64,000 nt of DNA, from positions 62,001 to 126,000 of IMG/VR virus record IMGVR_UViG_3300032722_000004; one strand, written 5' to 3'. The number at the start of each line of letters is the position of its first letter. The stretch's first letter is position 1. This DNA comes from a virus. The notes below the pieces were generated by a model. The model was not told where the DNA came from, ran no database searches, and saw nothing but the letters and a program-made list of their open reading frames with translations. Below, in pieces: positions 32,187 through 40,270 of the stretch. The translations under genes and the position numbers were made by a program.

Positions 32187-33734
32187 TTAGCCAAAGATTG
32201 CAAAGAATGGAAGCGGAGCAACAAACTCGTCATGGTCACGAATTTGAGATTCCAGATCACCATGAAAATCCGCTAGTTGTTGCATCATTCTAACTGCTAA
32301 CAGGGATGACATAACTAAATCATCGGTATCGCCGATCTTAGCAGCATAACTGCCCCCGTTTGCGACAAAAGCCTTAAGTTCGCTGATCAGCGATCGGCTA
32401 TATATTGTCATCTTTTTTGATTCTAACAGTGTCTTGAATTTTGCACACGCTGCTAATTTGGGCTTTTGGCTAGTGTTGAATCCTTTACGTTTCTTACCTG
32501 GTTCACTGATAAACGTACCCTGAATGTTGGCTTCTCCGTATTCTGCCAGTGAGATCAATGACGCTTCACCAATAGAGTTATTTTCCACAGAATAATAAAT
32601 GTTGTTGGGCTCACCAGTGCATTCAGCTATGTATTTGGTGATCTGTGCCATTAGCTTAATCTGACTGGGAATATCAGTTTTGTTATGCTTCCACTCACCT
32701 ATTTGAGTAGTCGTACTGGCTTCAAATATTTGCATAGCAGCCGGATCTCCACCAGTACCCAATGAGGGGTCCAATGCAACTACATACAACTTTCCCTTTT
32801 CTGGTGTCTTATACCAGCGAACTTGTCCCATTCTAGTTATAGGTTCTATGCCATCTAACATCAACAGTGTATTTGGATTTATTAAGGTTTCATCCGCAAT
32901 GATGAAGTTACAATCTATTTCTCGACCAAAACGATCATCACCTAACTGGGCGCGGATCTCGTTTGCCCATTTCTCATCTCTTCCTGGCTGCTCTTTCCAA
33001 TAAGCTCGATATGCTCTGAATCCGTTTACACCTAACTCAGTCGTATTACCGAACTCATCTTCCGTTTTATTTGCACCCTTCCAAATCAACGCGAATTGGT
33101 CTTCGTCTGAGTTTGGCGTTGACGTGATGATTGCCTTACCACCAGTTGCTAGCGTAGGAGTAATGGATGTCCAAAATTCTTTAGCAATGCTAGGTCTAAC
33201 GAACGCAAATTCGTCAAGATATAGCAGCGTGATAGACATACCACGACCGGTGTTTTCAGTAGTAGTGGCGGATACAATACGAGAACCGTTTTCAAAATCT
33301 AAAGAGCCCTTATTGTATGTAGTGACTCCTGCCTTTATGTGATCTGGACAGTTTTCATACGCATACCTTATTCTCTGCATGATTTCTTGTGCACCAGTAT
33401 ATTTGTGTGCTGCAATAAGAATCGTAGAGTCAGGAACGAACATTGCATACCAAAGTAGGTAACCAGCAGCGGATGTTGACTTACCTGACTGTCTAGGCAT
33501 TAGCGATATAGAGAATCTATACTTGTGGTATGTTTCTATCAATCTTTCTTGATAAGGCCACGGGTGATATAACATACTACCTTTAGTAGGATGTTGAATG
33601 TAGAAAAAGTTATCCATAAAGTATAGATATCCGGTTTCAGGATCACAACACTTCATGAAGTCCTCAAGTTCTTTTTTATTCTTGAAGACCGTCTTCTTAT
33701 ATGGATCTTTTATTAGTGTTGGTTGATTGCTCAT
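32187..33734 (-). CDS. 17: terminase large subunit, gp17
   Basis: 515 residues. ATPase domain: Walker A-like M-P-R-Q-S-G-K-S-T at 79-87, Walker B L-Y-L-D-E-F-A at 171-177, coupling motif I-T-S-T-P-N near 203. Nuclease domain: V-A-L-D-P-S-L-G near 319-326, V-E-N-N-S-I-G-E near 374, and a final D-D-L-V-M-S near 475, the three acidic metal sites. It packages DNA into proheads and cuts concatemers. A late promoter stands five bases from the ATG. Confidence 0.97.
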   Translation of the reverse strand: MSNQPTLIKDPYKKTVFKNKKELEDFMKCCDPETGYLYFMDNFFYIQHPTKGSMLYHPWPYQERLIETYHKYRFSISLMPRQSGKSTSAAGYLLWYAMFVPDSTILIAAHKYTGAQEIMQRIRYAYENCPDHIKAGVTTYNKGSLDFENGSRIVSATTTENTGRGMSITLLYLDEFAFVRPSIAKEFWTSITPTLATGGKAIITSTPNSDEDQFALIWKGANKTEDEFGNTTELGVNGFRAYRAYWKEQPGRDEKWANEIRAQLGDDRFGREIDCNFIIADETLINPNTLLMLDGIEPITRMGQVRWYKTPEKGKLYVVALDPSLGTGGDPAAMQIFEASTTTQIGEWKHNKTDIPSQIKLMAQITKYIAECTGEPNNIYYSVENNSIGEASLISLAEYGEANIQGTFISEPGKKRKGFNTSQKPKLAACAKFKTLLESKKMTIYSRSLISELKAFVANGGSYAAKIGDTDDLVMSSLLAVRMMQQLADFHGDLESQIRDHDEFVAPLPFFAIFG

Positions 33735-33739
33735 GATAT

Positions 33740-33746
33740 TATTTAG
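33740..33746 (-). promoter_or_regulatory. T4-type late promoter, leaderless geometry
   Basis: CTAAATA on the minus strand with ATATC before the ATG at 33734; no ribosome site between. Confidence 0.6.
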
Positions 33747-33755
33747 TATAATATA

Positions 33756-34034
33756 CTACTTTTTTGAGAAGGGATCCTCACCAGTAAGATGTGGTTTAGC
33801 AAACATTACTTTAAACCATTCCGGAGCTCCGGGCCTAATATTGTTGTCCCGGATATATTGATGCTTTTTGGTGTTTAGGGCAGGGTCTACTGGTTCTACT
33901 TCACCATTTACCCTGCCGTTTCCACTGAGACGTTTTAGTTCTTCAATCGTCGTTTCTTTTTCCGGCGGCAATTGATAGTTGCGCATAGTCTGATATGCAT
34001 TTTGTAGTTTTGCTTGTTTAAATGCATCAAACAT
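33756..34034 (-). CDS. small protein upstream of terminase
   Basis: 92 residues starting MFDAFKQAKLQNAYQTMRNY. The C-terminus G-A-P-E-W-F-K-V-M-F-A-K-P-H-L-T-G-E-D-P-F resembles a short conserved protein of T4-like marine phages. Position suggests a gp16-like small terminase candidate, but it is shorter than T4 gp16 (164 residues) and no homology is visible. Strong AAGG ribosome site. Confidence 0.6.
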   Translation of the reverse strand: MFDAFKQAKLQNAYQTMRNYQLPPEKETTIEELKRLSGNGRVNGEVEPVDPALNTKKHQYIRDNNIRPGAPEWFKVMFAKPHLTGEDPFSKK

Positions 34035-34035
34035 G

Positions 34036-34326
34036 TTAACTTACCTTTATAACAGCAAAATTGATTACCAATGTATCTGCGGCATTAGAGCCCGAGCCTG
34101 TACCATCACAGTTATCAATTACTATTACAAAACTACCTGCGGCATTTACAGAATTGACACTGACTGAATAATTTACAGATGCACCGCTAGCGATGTTTAC
34201 AATGACCATATCTTTTGCACTAGTAATATATGAATTATTAACAGTAAAAGCTGCTGTCGTGCCCTTGTTTATAGTAGTGTTTGCGGTTGTAATTTGGCCG
34301 GTGCGTCCATTATTCAGATCCTGTGT
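34036..34326 (-). CDS. beta-rich virion domain without clear start, possible frameshift product
   Basis: A frame open from 34326 to the stop at 34036, with no ATG/GTG before codon 42 (an internal ATG). It encodes L-N-N-G-R-T-G-Q-I-T-T-A-N-T-T-I-N then VNNSYITSAKDMVIVNIASG and A-G-S-F-V-I-V-I-D-N, a pattern common in small phage virion or fibre domains. It overlaps the 95-residue frame upstream by 17 bases, so a +1 slip near 34312-34321 would join them. Alternatively it starts at a non-standard codon, or the sequence has a one-base error. Confidence 0.45.
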   Translation of the reverse strand, partial: TQDLNNGRTGQITTANTTINKGTTAAFTVNNSYITSAKDMVIVNIASGASVNYSVSVNSVNAAGSFVIVIDNCDGTGSGSNAADTLVINFAVIKVS

Positions 34327-34597
34327 TTACATGAGGGGCTCCCAATTCCGTTATCGAGAACGGTGCAGCGGTGCCATTAACATTAATATAGGCAATATAA
34401 TTGCCTTGTCCTACCAGGAAGCTGCGCTCTACTGTATTTGCAGGAATTACTTCACATGCAGTAACATTTGCGGTGACACTAGAATTACCTACGTTCACCG
34501 CAATTGCCGATGAAGTAGTAGCAATTCTCACTTTGTCTGTTAATATGGGACCAACTCTTGCGGTTGAACCCGACGGTGTTTGAATATATGATGCCAT
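34310..34597 (-). CDS. small virion protein
   Basis: 95 residues, MASYIQTPSGSTARVGPILT at the start, beta-rich and low in charge, ending N-T-G-S-E. Late promoter and AAGGG ribosome site upstream. The next frame probably belongs to the same protein. Confidence 0.6.
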   Translation of the reverse strand: MASYIQTPSGSTARVGPILTDKVRIATTSSAIAVNVGNSSVTANVTACEVIPANTVERSFLVGQGNYIAYINVNGTAAPFSITELGAPHVNTGSE

Positions 34598-34617
34598 TGA
34601 TATCTAACCCTTTAATG

Positions 34618-34625
34618 TATTTATC
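34618..34625 (-). promoter_or_regulatory. T4-type late promoter
   Basis: GATAAATA, 20 bases before the ATG at 34597 with AAAGGG between. Confidence 0.7.
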
Positions 34626-34653
34626 ATGGCTTGTAGAAAATTCATTTCCTACA

Positions 34654-35358
34654 TTACTTGATATCCAGAGGTCTAGCTTTAGTAGCTACTATGCAGAAGT
34701 ACTTTTCTTTAACAGTTTTAGTTTTAGTAGGATCTTCCGCATCTGGTACATTCAAGTCAAACTCTAGATTATTAAACTGATCAATGTTGAATCCACATCT
34801 AATCAGAAGGGCACCCAATTGGTTAGAACCTAAAATGCTATAGTGATTGAGATTAAACTCATGCTGACGCTCGCAGTCAGGTGCAGGAACTTCGATATAA
34901 ATCTTTGATCCTTGCTTCAAAACTCTATTGTACTCCATAAGAGAGAAAATAGGATAGGGTGAATGTTCCAATGCATGGCGCAAGAAAATAAAGTCTACTG
35001 ATTCATCATAGTAACCGTCAGTTTGAGGCAGAAATGATAAATCATACTTCTTGATCGTATGACCCTTATTTTCACAAACTTGGATATCTCCAGGACTTAG
35101 TGTCACTCCGACCAGATTAGTATAGTTGCGTTCCTTCATTTCATCTAGAAAATATCCGGTGCCGCATCCCAAATCTAAGATGTGTGCATCCTTAGGCAGG
35201 TTAAGCGGATCGATGTACGTTTCCACAACTTGTTTAGTAAGTTGAGCGTGAAATTGGCTTTCACCTTCATCATAGATATGAGCATGGTATAGCCAATCGT
35301 TATAAAAACGTAGCTTAACTAGGTCTAGAGTTTGATTGATGTCTGCTGATGTTGTCAT
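34654..35358 (-). CDS. SAM-dependent methyltransferase
   Basis: 234 residues, class I Rossmann methyltransferase: motif I I-L-D-L-G-C-G-T-G-Y-F near 59-69, motif II region L-V-G-V-T-L-S, motif IV V-D-F-I-F-L-R-H-A-L-E-H near 125-136 and R-V-L-K-Q-G-S-K-I-Y-I-E-V-P near 150. The HALEH segment is typical of methyltransferases acting on sugars or small molecules rather than DNA. Its substrate could be a glycan linked to the sugar genes at 37.5-39.5 kb. C-terminal L-D-I-K ends by the late gene region. Confidence 0.85.
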   Translation of the reverse strand: MTTSADINQTLDLVKLRFYNDWLYHAHIYDEGESQFHAQLTKQVVETYIDPLNLPKDAHILDLGCGTGYFLDEMKERNYTNLVGVTLSPGDIQVCENKGHTIKKYDLSFLPQTDGYYDESVDFIFLRHALEHSPYPIFSLMEYNRVLKQGSKIYIEVPAPDCERQHEFNLNHYSILGSNQLGALLIRCGFNIDQFNNLEFDLNVPDAEDPTKTKTVKEKYFCIVATKARPLDIK

Positions 35359-35387
35359 GAAATTACTTATTCATGAAAACAACTCAG

Positions 35388-35771
35388 TTATTTTTTCTTA
35401 TAGCCCTTAAATGCTTTAATTGGGCTATTCTTTTGAGTGTTAGATAGCTCTGTACTACGATTATCACTCAGTTTCTTTACTCTGCCCGCACCAACTGTTT
35501 TAGCAGCAACATTGATTATTTCTAGTTCAACATCAGTGTAGGTAGAAAGTAGAGGGTCGCCTGCCATCGGACCAACCGGCGGAGTTGGATAATCCGGAGC
35601 TCCGGCCATCGCAATACCAAAACGCCAAGCCAGATAAGGATTACCGTTTGACTTATTGATGCTTATATCCGGCATGCTGATCGCGCCCTTGATAGCATCC
35701 ATTTGACCATCAGCAAATGCCTTAGGGTTTGCAGGTGTGTCAGATTCAGTAATAAATTCGTGCGCTCTCAT
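35388..35771 (-). CDS. late virion-type protein, paralogue 1
   Basis: 127 residues. MRAHEFITES leader, then N-P-Y-L-A-W-R-F-G-I-A-M-A-G-A near 45-60 and a C-terminus S-P-I-K-A-F-K-G-Y-K-K-K. The next gene upstream has the same three blocks, so the pair is a tandem duplication. The leader resembles other late proteins here and may direct packaging into proheads and removal by the prohead protease. Overlaps its paralogue by four bases. Confidence 0.65.
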   Translation of the reverse strand: MRAHEFITESDTPANPKAFADGQMDAIKGAISMPDISINKSNGNPYLAWRFGIAMAGAPDYPTPPVGPMAGDPLLSTYTDVELEIINVAAKTVGAGRVKKLSDNRSTELSNTQKNSPIKAFKGYKKK

Positions 35772-36193
35772 CTCTTGTATCCTTTAAATGCCTTCAATGG
35801 ACTGCTTTTATCAACATCCTTAGTTTCAATACTAGTAGGGCTGCTAATCATCTTTTTGCCTCGCAGTCCCATTTGTTTTAGTGCGTCATCAATGTATGGT
35901 CCAGCATCATGACCATAACTAACTACTATCTCACCCTCGCCGAAAGGACTTTCACGAGTCATGCTGCTTACTCCGTCATCCCTGCGGGCAGAAGCACCTT
36001 TGGCTCCAGCAATAGCTACACCAAATCTATACTGTAGATAGGGATCCTGATTAGGTAATCCTGGTATAGTATACGTTGCAGGTAAAGCATCAAATTGGTC
36101 TGGTAAAAGTTTAGTTTCCGGTGGTGTAGGAGAGCCTGGTTGTTCCGGAAGTAACGGCTGTGCGCTTTCTACTATAAACTCCCAAGCTCTCAT
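35768..36193 (-). CDS. late virion-type protein, paralogue 2
   Basis: 141 residues. MRAWEFIVES leader, D-P-Y-L-Q-Y-R-F-G-V-A-I-A-G-A, D-D-A-L-K-Q-M-G-L-R-G-K-K and C-terminal S-P-L-K-A-F-K-G-Y-K-R. Paralogue of the gene that follows it; overlaps the 185-residue gene by one base. Confidence 0.65.
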   Translation of the reverse strand: MRAWEFIVESAQPLLPEQPGSPTPPETKLLPDQFDALPATYTIPGLPNQDPYLQYRFGVAIAGAKGASARRDDGVSSMTRESPFGEGEIVVSYGHDAGPYIDDALKQMGLRGKKMISSPTSIETKDVDKSSPLKAFKGYKR

Positions 36194-36750
36194 TACGGTT
36201 GCTCTGTGGTGATGTCTACTACTGTTTCAGTAGCCAGAGACGAATTTAAGGAGTTTTCTGTGGAGATATATGCACCCGGAACATTTGGACCAACCCACAT
36301 AATTTGAGAAGAAATGAAGTGTGTTAAGTCCGCTGACAGTAGAGGATTGGACAGTATTTGTACATTTCCGCTACCCGAATCAACAATCATGTCATAGAGT
36401 GATACGCTGTTTCCAAAAAAGGTCGATCCATATCCAGTAAATTTTACTGCATTACCGCCATCGTTAACTTGTGCATATAGCTGAATTGTCTGGCTGTCTG
36501 GTGTTCCGTCATTGTATGACTTGATGTAGAATTGTCCCTCAGTAAACGTAGAGACCGGTGTCTCAAATATTACTTGTCCTGGAACATTACCGGATGTATA
36601 TGATATAGTTGAATTTACAAAGGTCTGAAACAGAGTTGAGAAATTATTGTTGATCTTACTGAATGCAACACGTAACGGATCACCTTGTTGGTCATTAGGT
36701 GCTGCGCCAATATTAATAATTTCTTGACTGTATTGAGGTGTCGTACTCAT
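36193..36750 (-). CDS. structural protein, neck/fibre-type
   Basis: 185 residues. N-terminal I-I-N-I-G-A-A-P-N-D-Q-Q-G-D-P-L-R-V-A-F then S-K-I-N-N-N-F-S-T-L-F is a recurring head region of structural proteins in T4-like aquatic phages. The rest is beta-rich with Gly/Asn/Ser/Thr turns. Expressed from a late promoter lying in the loop of a hairpin. Confidence 0.7.
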   Translation of the reverse strand: MSTTPQYSQEIINIGAAPNDQQGDPLRVAFSKINNNFSTLFQTFVNSTISYTSGNVPGQVIFETPVSTFTEGQFYIKSYNDGTPDSQTIQLYAQVNDGGNAVKFTGYGSTFFGNSVSLYDMIVDSGSGNVQILSNPLLSADLTHFISSQIMWVGPNVPGAYISTENSLNSSLATETVVDITTEQP

Positions 36751-36756
36751 AGAGAC

Positions 36757-36790
36757 CTTCCGTTGTTATTAAGTATTTATCTAACGGAAG
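36757..36790 (-). promoter_or_regulatory. late promoter inside RBS-blocking hairpin
   Basis: CTTCCGTT (36790-36783) is exactly complementary to AACGGAAG (36764-36757), which contains the ribosome site for the ATG at 36750. The late promoter GATAAATA (36781-36774) is in the loop. Read-through mRNA from the spanin genes would hide the site; late mRNA starts after the 5' arm and leaves it open. Confidence 0.7.
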
Positions 36791-36802
36791 TTACAATTCT
36801 AC

Positions 36803-37069
36803 TTACTTGATAGCAGATTGATATATCTTTTTTTGTTCGTCATACCAGCTATTCCAAGCCTTGTTTTGGTTTTTACAGATATGATACTTGACATAATTTT
36901 CAGTTACCACTTTTAAAAGATCACTAAGTTTAGCGTTTTCCGCTAACAATGATAGTTCTTCGCAATCTTTAGAAAGCGCAGGTGGCCTATCTGGAAATTT
37001 AGGTGCAGCAACTACGGTTGCACATCCAGTTAACATTACTGCGAGCAATGTTATTATTAGTGGTTTCAT
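36803..37069 (-). CDS. o-spanin, Rz1-like outer-membrane lipoprotein
   Basis: 88 residues. Signal peptide ending in the lipobox L-T-G-C (Cys16 lipidated), then a Pro-rich stretch (KFPDRPPALSKDCEELSLLA) and a charged helix to the C-terminus. Unlike lambda Rz1 it is not nested in Rz but follows it, overlapping by four bases. With the i-spanin it would fuse inner and outer membranes at the last step of lysis. Confidence 0.8.
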   Translation of the reverse strand: MKPLIITLLAVMLTGCATVVAAPKFPDRPPALSKDCEELSLLAENAKLSDLLKVVTENYVKYHICKNQNKAWNSWYDEQKKIYQSAIK

Positions 37070-37533
37070 TGCGGTGCTCCAGAAGATGGTGCTTCGGTCG
37101 CCTCAGCATTGATAGTTGCTGCTATATTGTGTGCTTTAATTACCTCTTGCGGAATTACACATGCATTATCATACTTCACAACTTCTCTGTCGATATATTT
37201 AATGATATCATCACCCTTTTCGTGAATGATCTTTTCGGCGGCGTCCACTTTATTTTGAATTTGAGTGTTTGTGCTGGCGCTTTTTTCAGCAGCCACTGCA
37301 ATCTTAGTTTCTACTTTTGCTGTACGTAAATCTAAGTCTTTTTTGTATGACAGTCCACCTTCGTAGTACAAACCAAAACACACTAGAACGTATCCTAAAA
37401 CACGAATTGGAATAGTATATTGCTTTACAAAAGGTATAGGTCCGAGAAAATAGGAAACCAAAAGGGCAAGGCCTCCTGCTAACAAGAGCAGGTGAATCAA
37501 AAGACCCGGAAAAAAAGAAAGCAACCAAAGCAT
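37066..37533 (-). CDS. i-spanin, Rz-like inner-membrane protein
   Basis: 155 residues. Hydrophobic segments at 1-27 and about 43-60, then a periplasmic coiled-coil (A-K-V-E-T-K-I-A-V-A-A-E-K, DAAEKIIHEKGDDIIKYIDR) and a Pro/Ala tail. Start codon follows a perfect TATAAATA late promoter. Partner of the lipoprotein gene. Confidence 0.78.
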   Translation of the reverse strand: MLWLLSFFPGLLIHLLLLAGGLALLVSYFLGPIPFVKQYTIPIRVLGYVLVCFGLYYEGGLSYKKDLDLRTAKVETKIAVAAEKSASTNTQIQNKVDAAEKIIHEKGDDIIKYIDREVVKYDNACVIPQEVIKAHNIAATINAEATEAPSSGAPQ

Positions 37534-37541
37534 AACAACTT

Positions 37542-37549
37542 TATTTATA
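37542..37549 (-). promoter_or_regulatory. T4-type late promoter, perfect TATAAATA
   Basis: TATAAATA on the minus strand, eight bases before the spanin ATG at 37533. Confidence 0.75.
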
Positions 37550-37563
37550 CTTTGTTGAATAAA

Positions 37564-38640
37564 TTACATACTGTAAAAAGTAATTACCGTATTAGCAATA
37601 TATTCAATTTCATTGTCCGTAAGCTCGGGATATATAGGTAAACTTAATACACCTCTAGTAAGCATCACGCCGGTACTAATGAAATCTGGCTTGACTAAGT
37701 TCTTTGCAATAGGAAGTTCACTTAGAGCATAAGGATAATGAACTTTCGTTTCTATACCATTTGTATTAAGGTAAGCTGCTAATTCATTCCGACGGTCGGT
37801 TTCAATAACAAATTTTTGATCCATATGAAACATGAAGTCTCTACTTAGACAGCGCAGGGGCAAATCCTTAAATGCATTCAAGTAATATTGTCTAATTTTC
37901 TTTCGACGGATTTGCCATCCGTCTATATATTTGGATCTGACTAATAGGTGCGAGCAATCTATTTCGCTCATCTTACTATTAGTACCTGCGCATTCATGTC
38001 TCTTTCCGCCATTAGACACATAATCTTTAGCAAACTTATAAATTTCTATGTCATTAGTGACGATGGCACCACCATTACCAGAGGCATTTAGATTTTTAGT
38101 AGGATCAAAACTAATTGCCATAGCGATACCTATGTTACTAGGATCTGCTAACCAATGCTGGGCGCCATCTACTATTATATGAGTATCTGCAACTTGCTCA
38201 AATTTAGCTAAGCTTCTACTGCCGGCGGCGCCGTATAATCCTACGTAACAAGTATGTATGTTGTGCGGGAATTCTGTTATCAATCCGTTTTTATCAACAT
38301 CGACTAATTCCACATTCCATCCTGCAGTCAAAAAAGCGTTGAGAGTTGCAGGATATGTCAGATTAGGAATGCGAATAGTATCTGATACTGGATAGTGATA
38401 TTCTTTTTCTACATTCAATTCGGCTCGGGCAATAATCTCTAGTGCTTGTGTTCCGGAATGAGTTACCAACGCGAATTCGGCACAGCATCGGTCCCGCAAC
38501 CAAGCTTCAAACATTTCAGTTTGCGGCCCGGAAACAAGGATTCCTTCCTTAAGGGCATCGTGAGTTGCTGATGCTAACTCATCCTTAAGATTGTTGTACT
38601 GTCTTGCTAGACCAGTAAAGGGAACTTGTAAGATACTCAT
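37564..38640 (-). CDS. DegT/DnrJ/EryC1-type sugar aminotransferase
   Basis: 358 residues of the PLP-dependent fold I sugar aminotransferase family. L-V-T-H-S-G-T-Q-A-L near 59 binds the cofactor phosphate, V-D-G-A-Q-H near 157 contacts PLP, and S-F-D-P-T-K-N-L near 178-185 holds the Schiff-base lysine. C-terminal segment T-R-G-V-L-S-L-P-I-Y-P. It would transaminate a nucleotide-bound keto-sugar. The gene starts inside the end of the epimerase gene, suggesting a joint pathway for a modified surface sugar. Confidence 0.9.
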   Translation of the reverse strand: MSILQVPFTGLARQYNNLKDELASATHDALKEGILVSGPQTEMFEAWLRDRCCAEFALVTHSGTQALEIIARAELNVEKEYHYPVSDTIRIPNLTYPATLNAFLTAGWNVELVDVDKNGLITEFPHNIHTCYVGLYGAAGSRSLAKFEQVADTHIIVDGAQHWLADPSNIGIAMAISFDPTKNLNASGNGGAIVTNDIEIYKFAKDYVSNGGKRHECAGTNSKMSEIDCSHLLVRSKYIDGWQIRRKKIRQYYLNAFKDLPLRCLSRDFMFHMDQKFVIETDRRNELAAYLNTNGIETKVHYPYALSELPIAKNLVKPDFISTGVMLTRGVLSLPIYPELTDNEIEYIANTVITFYSM

Positions 38641-39559
38641 AGTATCGTTGGAATCCTTCTTCGATATCTATTTTTGGATTAAAACCAAAATCTCTTTGCG
38701 CCGCAAAGGTGTTGAGAGACCCTCTACTAGGATAATTTTGATTTTTGGGATTGATGACAATATTGCCTTTACCTGCAATTTTTATAGCTAACTCAGCAGC
38801 TTCCAGTAGACTACGGCTTTGGCTTCGTGTTATATTGTAAGTTTTATTAGCAGTGTTTTCACTTAATGCTGCTCCCACTATGCCGGCGGCAGCATCTTCT
38901 ACATAAGTAAAATCCAAATGTTCTTTTGAGCCGTTAACATTTAAAGTCTCACCCCTGATGGCAGCTAACATGAACTTAGCAACCACTCTATCTTCAACGT
39001 CACGAGGGCCATATACTGCACTAGGGCGAACAATCGTGTGATCAAAGTACCCGTGTGCAGTGCAATCTTGTACTATTTTTTCCCCTGCGTGTTTTAGAAT
39101 ACCGTATTGACCTTGCGGGTTACATAGCGCTGTTTCTGGTACATTTTCAACAAAATCTCCATATACCATACTGCTGCTGACGTTTACGAATCGGGTTACT
39201 TTATGCTCTCGACTAAGTTCGCACAGATTCACTAATCCTTCTATCATCGTTCTTGCACCCATAATAGGATCAGCGCTTACCGTCTTTTGTCTAGGAAAGC
39301 TGGCTAAGTGAATTACTATGGTGGGACAATGTGTTTGAAAAACCTTATTAAGTACTTTAGATTCTATATCTAAACGATAGTTTGCATTAGTTTTTATAAA
39401 CTGACTGCGTTCTTTCTGAAGTGAGAACAGTTCTTTCCATGGAATGCTATCATAATTTGTACAGTTATCAACTATGACAACTGAATGACCCAGATGTTCT
39501 AACTGTTGAACAACGTTATGGCCTATAAAACCATATCCGCCAGTTACTAAGACTTTCAA
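38585..39559 (-). CDS. NAD-dependent sugar epimerase/dehydratase
   Basis: 324 residues, extended SDR family. V-T-G-G-Y-G-F-I-G at 5-13 is the NAD site, D31 in V-D-N-C-T-N selects NAD, V-S-S-S-M-V-Y near 128 and Y-G-I-L-K near 150-154 provide the catalytic Ser/Tyr/Lys, R-P-S-A-V-Y-G-P follows. Closest in pattern to GalE-like and UDP/GDP-sugar epimerases. Works with the aminotransferase downstream. Confidence 0.9.
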   Translation of the reverse strand: MKVLVTGGYGFIGHNVVQQLEHLGHSVVIVDNCTNYDSIPWKELFSLQKERSQFIKTNANYRLDIESKVLNKVFQTHCPTIVIHLASFPRQKTVSADPIMGARTMIEGLVNLCELSREHKVTRFVNVSSSMVYGDFVENVPETALCNPQGQYGILKHAGEKIVQDCTAHGYFDHTIVRPSAVYGPRDVEDRVVAKFMLAAIRGETLNVNGSKEHLDFTYVEDAAAGIVGAALSENTANKTYNITRSQSRSLLEAAELAIKIAGKGNIVINPKNQNYPSRGSLNTFAAQRDFGFNPKIDIEEGFQRYYEYLTSSLYWSSKTVQQS

Positions 39560-39736
39560 CTATTCTTCCTCAACCTTATCCCAATGAAGCGGGCCAATTG
39601 CGCTACCGACGTAAACTTCATCAGTTTCCATGTCTATTAGCAACCACTTCTCTGGACACTTTGTCTTTACGTGCAAAGTGACTGGCTTGTCCAATTCTGG
39701 CACTTCACTGCCGTCTTTAAGTTTTCTCGTCTTCAT
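39560..39736 (-). CDS. small unknown protein
   Basis: 58 residues from the ATG at 39736 with GGAG upstream; an in-frame ATG at 39757 adds seven residues. L-K-D-G-S-E-V-P-E-L-D near the start and W-L-L-I-D-M-E-T-D-E-V-Y-V-G-S in the centre form a beta-rich mini-domain. Overlaps the gene before it by 20 bases. Function unknown. Confidence 0.6.
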   Translation of the reverse strand: MKTRKLKDGSEVPELDKPVTLHVKTKCPEKWLLIDMETDEVYVGSAIGPLHWDKVEEE

Positions 39737-40043
39737 TATCTTCGACTCCGCAGGCATCTAATTCTTCCCCGTAATTGTACCAACGTTGTTCATCGTAATT
39801 CCAATGCCGATTATCGTAGATTTGGAAGGCAATACGGTGGCCCACAAGTCCCAATTCTAAAGTAATACCAGCATGATCTTCTCTAGATGTGATTCTAAAA
39901 TCAACCGCTAGGATACTATCGTCTCTCATACCTTGAATCTCCCAACATTTATGTTCGGAGATTTTGCCGTGCTTCTCGTAGACAGAAGCAAAGTAGTCTG
40001 AATTCCAAAATGGATTAGTGATGCTAAATGTCAAGTTAATCAT
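39717..40043 (-). CDS. unknown small acidic protein
   Basis: 108 residues beginning MINLTFSITNPFWNSDYFAS. Beta-rich with G-I-T-L-E-L-G-L-V-G-H-R-I-A-F-Q-I-Y-D-N-R-H-W-N and an acidic C-terminus. The N-P-F/W...H-W-N pattern is familiar from small proteins of T4-like phages but no function is assigned. Confidence 0.6.
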   Translation of the reverse strand: MINLTFSITNPFWNSDYFASVYEKHGKISEHKCWEIQGMRDDSILAVDFRITSREDHAGITLELGLVGHRIAFQIYDNRHWNYDEQRWYNYGEELDACGVEDNEDEKT

Positions 40044-40270
40044 TCGAATTTAAGCTTCCAAAAAGTTAAAAGTTCAGGGGTAAAAATTCCATATATTCTA
40101 TGTATTGTTAGGTCTCGCTGCGCGTCCCGTAATTGCTCATGATTTATCGCAATTCTATTACGGTCTAAGAAATCTGATTTATCTTGCGGCAAACACCACT
40201 GCAACGACGCCGGAAGTTCATAGGCAGTAGAATAATACTCATATATGAGATACTTATAATTCGTTTTCAT
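40040..40270 (-). CDS. small protein ending F-W-K-L-K-F
   Basis: 76 residues, ending F-T-P-E-L-L-T-F-W-K-L-K-F-E, the same C-terminal pattern as the group at 15-16 kb. Coupled to thymidylate synthase by a four-base overlap. Function unknown. Confidence 0.55.
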   Translation of the reverse strand: MKTNYKYLIYEYYSTAYELPASLQWCLPQDKSDFLDRNRIAINHEQLRDAQRDLTIHRIYGIFTPELLTFWKLKFE

